A DNA stretch of 64,000 nucleotides from Bacillus sp. M6-12 (GTDB taxonomy: Bacteria > Bacillota > Bacilli > Bacillales > DSM-1321). How positions within the stretch are numbered: the stretch's first letter is position 1; each line of letters begins with the position of its first letter. The stretch lies in NCBI RefSeq assembly GCF_002860285.1, contig NZ_PGVF01000014.1, positions 388,957 through 452,956 of the forward strand, read 5' to 3'. Shown in pieces: positions 55,897 to 64,000 of this stretch. Both the position numbers and the translations under genes were made by a program. The notes under the pieces are model-generated. The model saw nothing but the letters and a program-made list of their open reading frames with translations, was not told where the DNA came from and made no database searches.

Positions 55897-58800
55897 AACC
55901 ATTGAAGTTGACTATGCAGGCATTCGGGCCATATGCAGGAAAAGAGCATATCGATTTTACCCTTCTTGGCAGCAGAACAATGTTTGTAATTTCCGGGAAA
56001 ACGGGCGCTGGAAAGACGACTATTTTTGATGGGATTTCTTTTGCAATTTACGGGAAAGCGAGCGGTGAAGACAGGAGCGGACAAGAGCTGCGCAGCCAGT
56101 TTGCGGAAGACAGCCTGACAACCGAAGTTACTCTGGAATTTATGCTACGCGGAAAATCGTATGTAATTACACGCGCACCGCAGCAGGAGAAGAAGAAAAA
56201 ATCGGGAAATGGCGTTACAACTGTAACAGCAAAAGCCGAACTTTATGAAATAGAAACGAATGGCGAAAAAAAACTGCTTGGTGCGAATGTACGTGAAGTG
56301 GAAGAAAAAATCAAAACTATCATGCAGCTGGATGCAAACCAATTCCGCCAGATTTTAATGATTCCCCAAGGAGAATTCCGAAAGCTGCTTACATCCGAGA
56401 GCAAGGATAAAGAACAAATCCTGCAAAAACTGTTTCATACGGAGCTATATAAACGTGTAGAAGAAAAACTTAAGGAAGAAGCTGCCGAACTAAAAGTAAT
56501 GGCGGAAAAAAGCCGGCTTGCGCGTGTTGGTTTATTGAAGGATATTTATACCGCCGAAGAATCGGAGCTCAGTGAAGAAGTACAAAAGGATGAACCAAAT
56601 GAACATATTGTACTTCCATTACTTGTTTCTGAAATTGAAAAGGCTGAGATAAAGCTCAATGAAATGGAAACAATTCTGCAAGCCAAGGAAGCCGAGAGAA
56701 GCCAAGCTCTGCAGGAAATTCACAAAGCTGAAGACATTTTGGCAAGGATGACTGAGAGGGATAAACTTCATGCCGAAAAAATGCAGCTTGAAGCCAAAAA
56801 GGCAGAGATTGAAGAATTAAAAAACTCTATCCGCCTAGCACAAAAGGCAGCCAATTTGGAAAAACAGGAACAGTATTGTAAAAGAATTCACTCTCAGGTG
56901 TCCCAGCTAAAGTCGGAGTTAGAAAGGCTTACAATGGAAGCGGGTAAGTGGGACGAAATTAAGAAAGAGCTTCAGAATATATATGAAAAAGAGCAGCAAA
57001 GATCTTCCGAACGCGACCAGGCTGCCGGAGAGGTTCATCGCCTGCAGCAGCTAAAAGAAAAGGTTCTGGTTTTTTCGGCAGTACATACCGAAACCGGGGT
57101 TCAGCAATCCATGTGGAAAAACGCTGCTTCTGACAAACAAAATGCAGAAGGAGAATTCCGTGAACTTGCTGAAGCAGAAGAAAGACTGCAGCAAAAAAAG
57201 AGTGATTGTGAAAAGGCGGCCCTATTATTTTCAGAAGTGCAAAGGAAATGGGAAAAAGCAACATCATTTCTTCAGCAGTTTTCGAGGCTGTCAGATATTA
57301 TGAAGGACCTTGCCAAGGCAGAAACCATTCTTGGTGCAAAAGAACAAGCATTCAGTGAGCTAACAAGCAATCTGGAAAGTGAAAAACAGCTGTATGATAG
57401 GCTTGAACTTAGCTTGCGTTCTTCTCATGCAGGGGTGCTCGCAGCCACGCTAATAAGTGGTGATGCATGTCCTGTGTGCGGTTCAGCCCATCACCCGAAC
57501 CCGGCTGAAATGTCTGCTGCTTCGCCTTCTGAAGAAGAAATGAAAGTTCAAAAAGCTAATGTAGCAAAAGCTGAACAAGCGCGAAGCAAGGCAGAGTCAG
57601 AGTATTATCAAGTAAAGTCAAGCTGGACTTCACTAAACGTCAGTGCAGAAGAAAAAATCTCGGAAATACAAGAAACAATTCCAGATTTCCATGTCTCAGA
57701 CATTACCCTCTTTGCGGTTAAATACAAGCAGGAAAAGCAAGAACTTGAACAGGAGTTAAAGCAGTTAAAGCTAAAAAAAGATTCACTTTCCCGGATTGAA
57801 ACAGAATATAACAATCTCAAACTGCAGCGGGAAGAAAAGAAAAGGCTGATTGAGGAGCTTGGGACAAAGGAAGAGTCATTAAAAACCAGCTACTTGGAGC
57901 TTAACGCAAAATTAAGCAGTCTAATGGATACTGTCCCAGAGGATATGCGGACACCAAAAAGGTGGGAAAGCGCACTGGGAGCAGCCCGGGCCCGGCAAAA
58001 AGACCTGCAGGATGCACTTGAAAATGCTTCGGCGAAGCTGCAGCAGGCAAGGGAAACCGAATCTGCTTTTTCTGCACAAAAGTCTTCAGTAATGGAAAAT
58101 TATAATAAAATGCAGGCGGAGCTGGAACAGGAACGCAGCCGTTTTAAAGAAGACATGTTGGCCCAAGGGTTTGATACGTATAACGCATATGAGACAGCCA
58201 AGCGCACTGAGGAACAGATAGACAGCTACGAAAAGGCAATAGAAGCGTACGGTCAAAAATTTCATGCCATTACAGGGTTGCTTCATGATATAGAATTTAA
58301 ATTGAAAGATGTAGCAAAACCGGATTTGGCCGAACTGCAAAGGATATTAAACTCTGTTTCTGCAGAGCTTGAAAAGCTGAGAATTTTCCAGCAGGAATGG
58401 AGAATGGGCAAACAAAGAAATGAAATGATCCTCAAGAAGATTGAAGAAATCACTGCATCCCAAAAGGAAATTGACGAAAAATATGCAGTAGTCGGGCATC
58501 TTTATGAAATTACAAAAGGCCAGAACCCATTCAGAATTACATTTGAGCGCTATGTATTGGCTGCGTTTTTGGATGATATATTAAAAGAGGCCAATATGAG
58601 GCTGATTAAGATGACAGGCGGGCGTTATCAATTGCTCAGGAAAATCGATCCGACCCGCCGCAATATTCAGAGCGGGTTAGAACTAACGGTTTTTGATCAA
58701 TATACTGGTCAGGAACGGCATGTTAAAACGTTATCAGGCGGGGAAAGCTTTAAAGCGGCACTTGCACTTGCACTTGGACTTGCAGACGTAGTTCAGCAGT

Positions 58801-59024
58801 ATGCCGGTGGTGTTTCGCTTGAAACGATGTTTATTGATGAAGGGTTTGGAACTCTTGATCCTGAATCTTTAGATAATGCAATTGAAACGCTGATGGATAT
58901 TCAAAGCAGCGGACGTTTGGTAGGCATCATCTCGCATGTTCCGGAGCTGAAGGAAAGAATCGACGCCCGCTTGGAGGTCAGCGCATCTCAAAAAGGTAGC
59001 ACAACTGATTTTCTGTTTATGTAA
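55893..59024 (+). CDS. sbcC: DNA repair ATPase SbcC (Rad50-like)
   Basis: SMC-like ATPase of 1,043 residues. Walker A GKTGAGKTTIFDGISFAIYG near residue 35, long coiled coils with the zinc hook CPVCG near 526, and at the C-terminus the signature LSGGESFKAALALALGLADVV and Walker B MFIDEGFGTLD. It regulates the SbcD nuclease and bridges DNA ends. The full domain set is present. Confidence 0.96.
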   Translation: MKPLKLTMQAFGPYAGKEHIDFTLLGSRTMFVISGKTGAGKTTIFDGISFAIYGKASGEDRSGQELRSQFAEDSLTTEVTLEFMLRGKSYVITRAPQQEKKKKSGNGVTTVTAKAELYEIETNGEKKLLGANVREVEEKIKTIMQLDANQFRQILMIPQGEFRKLLTSESKDKEQILQKLFHTELYKRVEEKLKEEAAELKVMAEKSRLARVGLLKDIYTAEESELSEEVQKDEPNEHIVLPLLVSEIEKAEIKLNEMETILQAKEAERSQALQEIHKAEDILARMTERDKLHAEKMQLEAKKAEIEELKNSIRLAQKAANLEKQEQYCKRIHSQVSQLKSELERLTMEAGKWDEIKKELQNIYEKEQQRSSERDQAAGEVHRLQQLKEKVLVFSAVHTETGVQQSMWKNAASDKQNAEGEFRELAEAEERLQQKKSDCEKAALLFSEVQRKWEKATSFLQQFSRLSDIMKDLAKAETILGAKEQAFSELTSNLESEKQLYDRLELSLRSSHAGVLAATLISGDACPVCGSAHHPNPAEMSAASPSEEEMKVQKANVAKAEQARSKAESEYYQVKSSWTSLNVSAEEKISEIQETIPDFHVSDITLFAVKYKQEKQELEQELKQLKLKKDSLSRIETEYNNLKLQREEKKRLIEELGTKEESLKTSYLELNAKLSSLMDTVPEDMRTPKRWESALGAARARQKDLQDALENASAKLQQARETESAFSAQKSSVMENYNKMQAELEQERSRFKEDMLAQGFDTYNAYETAKRTEEQIDSYEKAIEAYGQKFHAITGLLHDIEFKLKDVAKPDLAELQRILNSVSAELEKLRIFQQEWRMGKQRNEMILKKIEEITASQKEIDEKYAVVGHLYEITKGQNPFRITFERYVLAAFLDDILKEANMRLIKMTGGRYQLLRKIDPTRRNIQSGLELTVFDQYTGQERHVKTLSGGESFKAALALALGLADVVQQYAGGVSLETMFIDEGFGTLDPESLDNAIETLMDIQSSGRLVGIISHVPELKERIDARLEVSASQKGSTTDFLFM

Positions 59025-59056
59025 TAATTAATCTCTATTAGACGGGAGCTGGGCAT

Positions 59057-59869
59057 ATGGAAGCGCAAAAAGTAATTGGGCTGGATGCAGGTGGTTCGCT
59101 GATTAAACTTGCTTATTTTGACAGAGGGGATCTTCATCTAAAAAAATACAGTTATCAGGACATGGATTCACTTTTGGGCTGGCTTTCATTTCTCGCTCCC
59201 GATGCAAATATCCGTCTTACCGGCGGCAGAAGCATAGGAATAAAAGGAAAATTGTCAGGGCGGATTTCCGAGTTAACAGAATTTGAGGCATTTACCGAAG
59301 GGGCGTTATACTTGCTGGAAAATGAACAATCCGTTCGGGAAAAAGGATTTATTGCAGTTAACATCGGAACCGGATCTTCCCTTCATTTTATTAAAGATGG
59401 CAAAAGTGAAAGGCTGATTGGCACAGGTGCGGGCGGGGGGACCTTACTCGGCCTTGCCGCTCTTTTACTTGAAACAGGTGATTATAATGAGTTGATAAAG
59501 CTTGCGAAAAACGGGGAAAGGAGCGCAGTTGACCTTCAGGTGAAGGATATTTATGCCCCGTTGGAACCACCTGTTCCCGGCTGCCTGACAGCAAGCAATT
59601 TTGGCAAAGTAATGCCTGGGACCCACCATACACGTGAAAATATTGCAGCTTCCCTAACTGGATTAATAGCAGAAACGAATATGCTGCTGGCCATCCAGGC
59701 TGCGCAAACAAAAGGGACCTCTTCCATTGTTTATTTTGGAGGGGCATTGGCTGGTAATACACCGTTGGAGGGTATGTTGGAGCAAGGCACCAAATTGTTT
59801 GGATGTGAACCGCTTATTCCTGAAAGTGGTGAATTTTGCGGAGCAATTGGTGCATTGATTGCAAAATAG
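59057..59869 (+). CDS. coaW: type II pantothenate kinase
   Basis: Acetate/sugar-kinase-fold enzyme for the first step of CoA synthesis, 270 residues. ATP-binding IGLDAGGSLIKLAYF at the start, VNIGTGSSLHFIKDGK and the glycine-rich GTGAGGGTLLGLAALLL. Type II enzymes in Bacillota (CoaW) are usually not feedback inhibited by CoA. ATG 59057 follows ACGGGAG. It sits between sbcC and selB; I see no functional link to either. Confidence 0.9.
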   Translation: MEAQKVIGLDAGGSLIKLAYFDRGDLHLKKYSYQDMDSLLGWLSFLAPDANIRLTGGRSIGIKGKLSGRISELTEFEAFTEGALYLLENEQSVREKGFIAVNIGTGSSLHFIKDGKSERLIGTGAGGGTLLGLAALLLETGDYNELIKLAKNGERSAVDLQVKDIYAPLEPPVPGCLTASNFGKVMPGTHHTRENIAASLTGLIAETNMLLAIQAAQTKGTSSIVYFGGALAGNTPLEGMLEQGTKLFGCEPLIPESGEFCGAIGALIAK

Positions 59870-59917
59870 CTATGATATAATGCCCTTAAACGAATTTAGA
59901 ACTAGAAGGGTGTCACA

Positions 59918-61807
59918 ATGAAAAAGTATTTTACCATTGGTATGGCCGGCCATATCGACCACGGGAAAACAACGCTGACAAAGGCATTAACAAACGTGGA
60001 TACGGATCGTTTAAAAGAAGAAAAGGAAAGACAGATTTCGATCGAGCTTGGTTTCGCACCTCTTTTTGAGGATGACCATATGCATGTGTCGGTCGTCGAT
60101 GTACCTGGCCATGAGCGCTTTATCCGGCAAATGATCGCAGGTGTGGCAGGCATAGATTTGGTGGTGCTTGTTGTGGCGGCAGATGAAGGCGTTATGCCAC
60201 AAACGAAGGAGCACCTTGAAATTCTCCATTTTCTCGGAGTTCGAAGAGGAATCGTGGCTATCAGTAAGGCTGACAGAGTGGAAAATGACTTTCTTGACCT
60301 CGTACGTGAAGAAATTTTACTCGAGCTTGAGAACAGCATTTTCAAAAACTCCCCTGTTGTAATGGTCGACAGCATTTCTCGCAAAGGGATTGATCAGCTA
60401 AGGGCAACGATACTAAACGAGCTTGCGCAGCTGGAACCCCGTGACAGCACCGGGCCCTTCAGGCTTCCCATTGATCAGGTGTTTACGGTTAAAGGCCAGG
60501 GAACTGTAGTGCGGGGAACCGTATATGAGGGCAGGGTAAATGAAGATCAGACTATATTGGTGCTGCCGCAAAATATCGAAGTGCGGGCAAGGCAGCTGCA
60601 GGTTCATCATAGCCCGGCAAAAACCGCATTCGCTGGACAGCGTGTGGCCATTAACCTTTCCGGGACAGCAAAGGAAGAGCTGGAACGCGGGAATGTGCTT
60701 GTGTCTTCTAAGCATTTTATCGTATCAAATTGCATGGATGTTTCCTTGCAAATGGTTGGCGACCTTGAGCACTTAGTGAAACAAAGAATGCCAATAAAAT
60801 GCCATATTGGAACTTCAGAAGTTATGGGACGGATTGTATTCTTTGATAGAAATGAAATAACTGAGGAATCAGGAGAAATTTTGTGCCAGCTCCGTCTCGA
60901 AGAAGAAATCGTGATTAAACGTGGTGACCGTTTCATTTTGCGTCGGCCCAGTCCTCAGGAAACAATTGGAGGAGGCTGGGTAATTGACCCGAAAGGCGAG
61001 AAGTATCGATTTGGAGATAAAACTATTCAGGAATTGGTAAAGAAGAGGGAAGGAAAACCGGATGAACGCGTACTCGCCGCGCTCCAGGCAGCAAAAGGGT
61101 TAACTGCTGCAGACCTCCTAACAAGAACATCACTGTCAAATGAGGAACTTGTTAGTGTTCTCCAAATGGAGTCATTCATTTGTTATTATCCTGAACATTA
61201 TACGCACAAATCAGTAATTACGGCCGTAATCGAGGATATATTCGACCAGCTAATGGTGTTTCATAAAAAGAGCCCAATGAGACCTGGGATCAACAAAGCC
61301 GAAATTGTTCAGTCCTTGCAGAAGAGTCTGCCTTCGCAATTGATTGAATATGTTTTGGAAACCGGGGTAGAACAGGGGATATGGGATCGGAAAGGTTCGA
61401 TCATCTCAAAAGCCGAGTTCCAGCCGCATGTTCCGAAAAGCTGGAGCAAGCGTGTGGAAGGAATGCTGGAAGCGATTGAAAAAGCGGGTTTATCTGTCGA
61501 GTATCTTGAGAATTATCTGGCAGAAGCAGGGATCCCATCAAATATTGCATTAGAATTACGCTATTTTCTCTTGAATACAAAACAAATTATGGCATTAGAC
61601 GAAAAATTCCACCTTGCTACTTCCGTATTTAATAAAGCTGTCAATAAGCTGAAGGAGCATACAGGTGATACATTTGAAGTTGGAGATGCAAAAGAAGTAC
61701 TCGGGTTATCGAGAAAGTATATGATTCCATTCCTAGAACTTCTAGACCGAGAAAAAATCACGGTTCGGGAAGACAACAGGCGCAGATGGGTAAAGAAAGT
61801 TCTTTAG
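59918..61807 (+). CDS. selB: selenocysteine-specific elongation factor SelB
   Basis: Carries Sec-tRNA-Sec to UGA codons marked by a SECIS hairpin. Residues 1-170 form the GTPase domain: GHIDHGKTTLTKAL (G1), DVPGHERFI (G3), SKAD (G4). EF-Tu-like domains 2 and 3 follow. A C-terminal set of winged helices (about 370-629) ends in GLSRKYMIPFLELLDREKITVREDNRRRWV, the RNA-binding part typical of SelB. Length 629. ATG 59918 follows AGAAGGG. tRNA-Sec, selD and two UGA-containing genes lie in the same region. Confidence 0.96.
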   Translation: MKKYFTIGMAGHIDHGKTTLTKALTNVDTDRLKEEKERQISIELGFAPLFEDDHMHVSVVDVPGHERFIRQMIAGVAGIDLVVLVVAADEGVMPQTKEHLEILHFLGVRRGIVAISKADRVENDFLDLVREEILLELENSIFKNSPVVMVDSISRKGIDQLRATILNELAQLEPRDSTGPFRLPIDQVFTVKGQGTVVRGTVYEGRVNEDQTILVLPQNIEVRARQLQVHHSPAKTAFAGQRVAINLSGTAKEELERGNVLVSSKHFIVSNCMDVSLQMVGDLEHLVKQRMPIKCHIGTSEVMGRIVFFDRNEITEESGEILCQLRLEEEIVIKRGDRFILRRPSPQETIGGGWVIDPKGEKYRFGDKTIQELVKKREGKPDERVLAALQAAKGLTAADLLTRTSLSNEELVSVLQMESFICYYPEHYTHKSVITAVIEDIFDQLMVFHKKSPMRPGINKAEIVQSLQKSLPSQLIEYVLETGVEQGIWDRKGSIISKAEFQPHVPKSWSKRVEGMLEAIEKAGLSVEYLENYLAEAGIPSNIALELRYFLLNTKQIMALDEKFHLATSVFNKAVNKLKEHTGDTFEVGDAKEVLGLSRKYMIPFLELLDREKITVREDNRRRWVKKVL

Positions 61808-61816
61808 AAATATATT

Positions 61817-61850
61817 AAAAGGAACCAGGCATTGAGCTTGGTTCCTTTTA
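61817..61850. terminator. bidirectional terminator between selB and selD
   Basis: AAAAGGAACCA...TTGGTTCCTTTTA serves both convergent genes. Confidence 0.9.
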
Positions 61851-61855
61851 TTGTG

Positions 61856-62908
61856 TTATCGAACGTAAATAAGTTTTGTGTTTTTTTCTGTCACGCTTCC
61901 TATTATAGCGGTTGACTCAATTCCTGCTTTCTTCATATTAGTTACATATTGAGCGGCTTCGTCAGGCGGCATTGATATTAACAGCCCTCCGGCAGTAATC
62001 GCGTCGCATAAGATTAGCTGTTCCTCAACTGGCATAGCTTCAGGATACGCTACATCTCCTGCCAGCCAAGAGTGATTGGATTTAGTCCCGCCTGGCACAA
62101 CTCCACTCGCAGCCAGCTCCCTTGTGCCGTCCAGCATCGGTACATCCATACTGCTTATTTCGATGCTAACCTCGCTGCCTCTTGCCATTTCACTTGCATG
62201 ACCGAGTAAACCAAAACCGGTTACATCAGTTACTGCAGTGGGATTAAACCTTGTTAAATGTTCTGCTGCAGTTTTATTTAACATTGCCATTGTTTCCGTA
62301 ACTGCTTTTTCCTGTTCAGCTGTTGCGGCATTTCGTTTAATTCCTGTTGTAATAATTCCAACACCTATAGGTTTCGTTAATACCAGCACGTCGCCGGGCT
62401 TAGCACCGACATTTTTCCAGAACTTTTCCGGATGGACGATCCCTGTAACTGACAGCCCAAATTTCGGCTCCTGATCATCAATGCTATGGCCTCCGACCGT
62501 TACGGCACCTGCTTCATTTACTTTATCAGCAGCACCCTTCAGGATTTCTGCAAGTATTTCACCGCCTAGTTTTTTAATCGGATATCCAACGATATTTAAC
62601 GCGGTTTTTGGTTCTCCGCCCATAGCATATACGTCGCTTAATGCATTGGCGGCAGCGATTTGGCCAAACATATATGGATCATCCACAATAGGAGTGAAAT
62701 AGTCGACTGTCTGAATCAATGCTATGGAATCGGTAAGTTTATATACCCCCGCGTCATCGGAAGTATCGTGACCTACAAGCAATTCAGGTACTGGATCATA
62801 CTTTGGTAAATGACGCAAAACTTGCGCCAGGTCCTCTGGACCAATTTTGCAGCCTCAACCAGCCTTTGAGGAAAGAGCGGTTAGGCGGATATCTTCATTT
62901 TCTTTCAT
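61856..62908 (-). CDS. selD: selenide, water dikinase SelD, itself a selenoprotein (in-frame TGA at codon 18)
   Basis: Makes selenophosphate from selenide and ATP, the Se donor for Sec-tRNA. The 350-residue frame starts at ATG 62908, preceded by GGAGGTGA, and has TGA at 62857-62855 in LSSKAGUGCKIGP. Sec (or Cys) and the following Lys are the catalytic pair of the family. Downstream are VGHDTSDDAGVYKL, the conserved ATP-site block DYFTPIVDDPYMFGQIAAANALSDVYAMGG, and GGHSIDDQEPKFG. Reading TGA as stop would leave only the part from residue 31, which lacks the active site. Convergent with selB. Confidence 0.94.
62815..62850 (-). promoter_or_regulatory. predicted SECIS hairpin in selD
   Basis: It begins four bases after the TGA. 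An outer stem GCAAAA/TTTTGC encloses an inner stem GGTCC-AGA-GGACC. It lies inside the coding sequence, as bacterial SECIS elements do. The loop is not the E. coli type. Confidence 0.6.
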
Positions 62909-63035
62909 AAGCTTTAGTCACCTCCATTGTTAGTATAGTTCATTTAACTATGTACATGCTATTACAGGCAATTAATTTGCTTTGGCTTTAAAATTTACAT
63001 ACAATGCTAGTGAAAACTTAGTGGGAGGTTATTTA

Positions 63036-63278
63036 ATGACTTACGATGTTAGAGTAGAATTTTGCATGATGTGAAACTTTTCCCCTAAAGCTGCGGGTCT
63101 CGCAGAAGAATTGTTCAGCCATTTTAGAGGAAGTATTACTAAACTGGAAATGATCCCATCTTCCGGTGGTGTATTTGAAGTTATCATTAACGGTGAAAAA
63201 ATATACAGTAAGCAAGAAACGGGTGTTTTTCCGAAAAATCCAGATATCATTGCCAAAATGGAAGCCTTAAATAATTAA
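63036..63278 (+). CDS. selW: SelW/Rdx-like selenoprotein (CxxU, in-frame TGA at codon 13)
   Basis: ATG 63036 follows GGGAGG by seven bases. The 80-residue reading passes TGA at 63072-63074 and ends at TAA 63276-63278: VRVEFCMMUNFSPKAAGLAEEL..., then SSGGVFEVIINGEKIYSK and TGVFP. The thioredoxin-like beta-alpha-beta-beta Rdx pattern, the CxxU (residues 10-13) followed by Asn-aromatic, and the GGVFEV..NGE..YSK..TG.FP half all fit SelW-like proteins. A hairpin with a GGUCU loop lies 16 bases after the TGA. It is divergent from selD. A redox role is inferred from the family. Confidence 0.9.
63091..63105 (+). promoter_or_regulatory. predicted SECIS apical hairpin in the SelW-like gene
   Basis: CTGCG-GGTCT-CGCAG: a perfect five-pair stem with the loop GGUCU, the same loop sequence as E. 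coli fdhF SECIS. The loop begins 22 bases after the TGA, within the usual 16-37. Confidence 0.8.
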
Positions 63279-63297
63279 ATAATTAAATAATTAAGAG

Positions 63298-63356
63298 AAA
63301 AAGACCGGTGAATTTAGCCTTCAAACACATATGGGCAGGCTGGAACGGTCTTTTTC
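63298..63356 (+). terminator. terminator of the SelW-like gene
   Basis: AAAAAGACCG...CGGTCTTTTT with an inner AGCCT/AGGCT arm. A three-fold AAATAATT repeat lies just before it. Confidence 0.85.
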
Positions 63357-63616
63357 CAAAGAAAAGGGCACCGCACAGATTGTTCGGCAAAAACAAATTA
63401 AATAATTAATGAAGTTGTTTCGTTAAGACTCGCTGACACCCCTTATTCTGGTAGCTTGTACTAACTGCTGCTTATTCTTTTTTTAAGTGTGGGTAGAGAG
63501 AATAAATCTATATTGGTTACTTATGAATTACGTACCGAACTGTTTTGTACACTTCATAATAAATCAATTATAAAACATAGGGCAGGATTGTTTCATCGAA
63601 ATTTAGTTCGCAGAAG

Positions 63617-63740
63617 TTGACAACCGTTTTTATTTTTGTTAATATAAATCATGTCGATGAGACATATCATATATATTTTGAAATGTTATAAAAAAACTTC
63701 ATTCGTGGAAGTTGACATCCGTATCTTATTATGGTAAGAT
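63617..63740 (+). promoter_or_regulatory. tandem rRNA operon promoters P1 and P2
   Basis: P1: TTGACA 63617-63622, 17 bases, TAATAT 63640-63645. P2: TTGACA 63712-63717, 17 bases, TAAGAT 63735-63740. Both are preceded by GAAG, and the TTGCTCTTTGAAAACTGAACA leader element typical of Bacillus rrn follows near 63771. The stretch 63357-63616 holds no gene. Confidence 0.9.
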
Positions 63741-63923
63741 AGTAAATGTCGCTGAAACAGTGATGTGAAATTGCTCTTTGAAAACTGAACAAAACAAAGC
63801 GCCAACGTTTTAAGTAATAGTGAGCACACACTTTAAAGGATGCAAAGGAACATCGACTAAGAACGTCACGTCCTGTGGCAACGTCGATGCCGGCACATCT
63901 ATGTGCAAGTGAGCAAGTCAAAT

Positions 63924-64000
63924 TCTATCGGAGAGTTTGATCCTGGCTCAGGACGAACGCTGGCGGCGTGCCTAATACATGCAAGTCGAGCGGACTTGAC
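63924..64000 (+). rRNA. rrs: 16S ribosomal RNA, 5' end
   Basis: TATCGGAGAGTTTGATCCTG and the following GGCTCAGGACGAACGCTGGC, then GTGCCTAATACATGCAAGTC, are the conserved 16S start. Cut by the window end. Confidence 0.97.

Noticed and set aside
55893..59024. Several long frames antisense to sbcC, tkt and other large genes
   Set aside because: They are shadows of strong coding sequence on the other strand.

Overview
The window reads as chromosome of a spore-forming, low-to-mid GC Bacillota, most likely Bacillaceae. The reasons are a B. subtilis-like backbone (lexA, yneA-yneB-ynzC, tkt, sirA, yneF, ccdA, yneI, ccdC, yneK), SOS boxes of the Bacillus type, a Spo0A box before sirA, strong GGAGG ribosome binding sites and many TTG/GTG starts. 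Genus and species cannot be fixed from the sequence alone.

Layout. 0-1.2 kb: the end of a tryptophan-catabolic operon (kynA C-terminus, kynB) and two tiny ORFs. 1.6-6.9 kb: lexA and its divergent SOS operon, tkt, sirA, yneF. 6.9-17.7 kb: a block not expected between yneF and ccdA. It holds a frameshifted tyrosine recombinase, a regulator/amidase/imidase-like/MFS cluster, a heterodimeric ABC exporter and a Spo0E-like gene. 17.7-19.6 kb: ccdA, yneI, ccdC. 19.7-53.6 kb: a second long block. It contains yceI, a lactate permease, two near-identical cold-shock genes around a CarD-like gene, an MFS drug exporter, cysL with divergent cysJI, and a complete reductive pyrimidine degradation locus (transporter, two carbamoyl hydrolases, dihydropyrimidine dehydrogenase pair, dihydropyrimidinase, PucR regulator, semialdehyde dehydrogenase, aminotransferase). 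An ISL3-family insertion and a sporulation-kinase-like histidine kinase follow. 53.8-63.3 kb: tRNA-Sec, yneK, sbcDC, coaW, selB, selD and a small SelW-like selenoprotein. 63.6-64.0 kb: tandem rRNA promoters and the start of 16S rRNA.

How the genes work together. The selenocysteine genes give decoding capacity (tRNA-Sec, SelB), the selenium donor (SelD) and at least two users. SelD has TGA as codon 18 (motif AGUGCK), and an 80-residue Rdx/SelW-like protein has TGA in a CxxU motif. Both have hairpins just after the TGA; the SelW one has a GGUCU apical loop like that of E. coli fdhF. selA is not in the window. Both genes are easily missed or truncated by ordinary gene calling.

The pyrimidine locus can carry uracil to acetyl-CoA: PreT/PreA, PydB, PydC, aminotransferase, MmsA. 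Three promoters in it share a TACAtttTGT-type site placed 25-27 bp upstream of a clear -10. Two of them have a second site exactly 32 bp further away, in mirrored order, which suggests a common operator for the local PucR regulator.

The 8.4-12.3 kb cluster has a regulator that looks like a MerR-type helix-turn-helix fused to an isochorismatase-fold domain whose nucleophilic Cys is Ala. It is transcribed divergently from an intact isochorismatase-type amidase, a polysaccharide-deacetylase-like hydrolase and a transporter. This fits a catabolic operon, possibly for a cyclic imide, controlled by a dead copy of its own enzyme.
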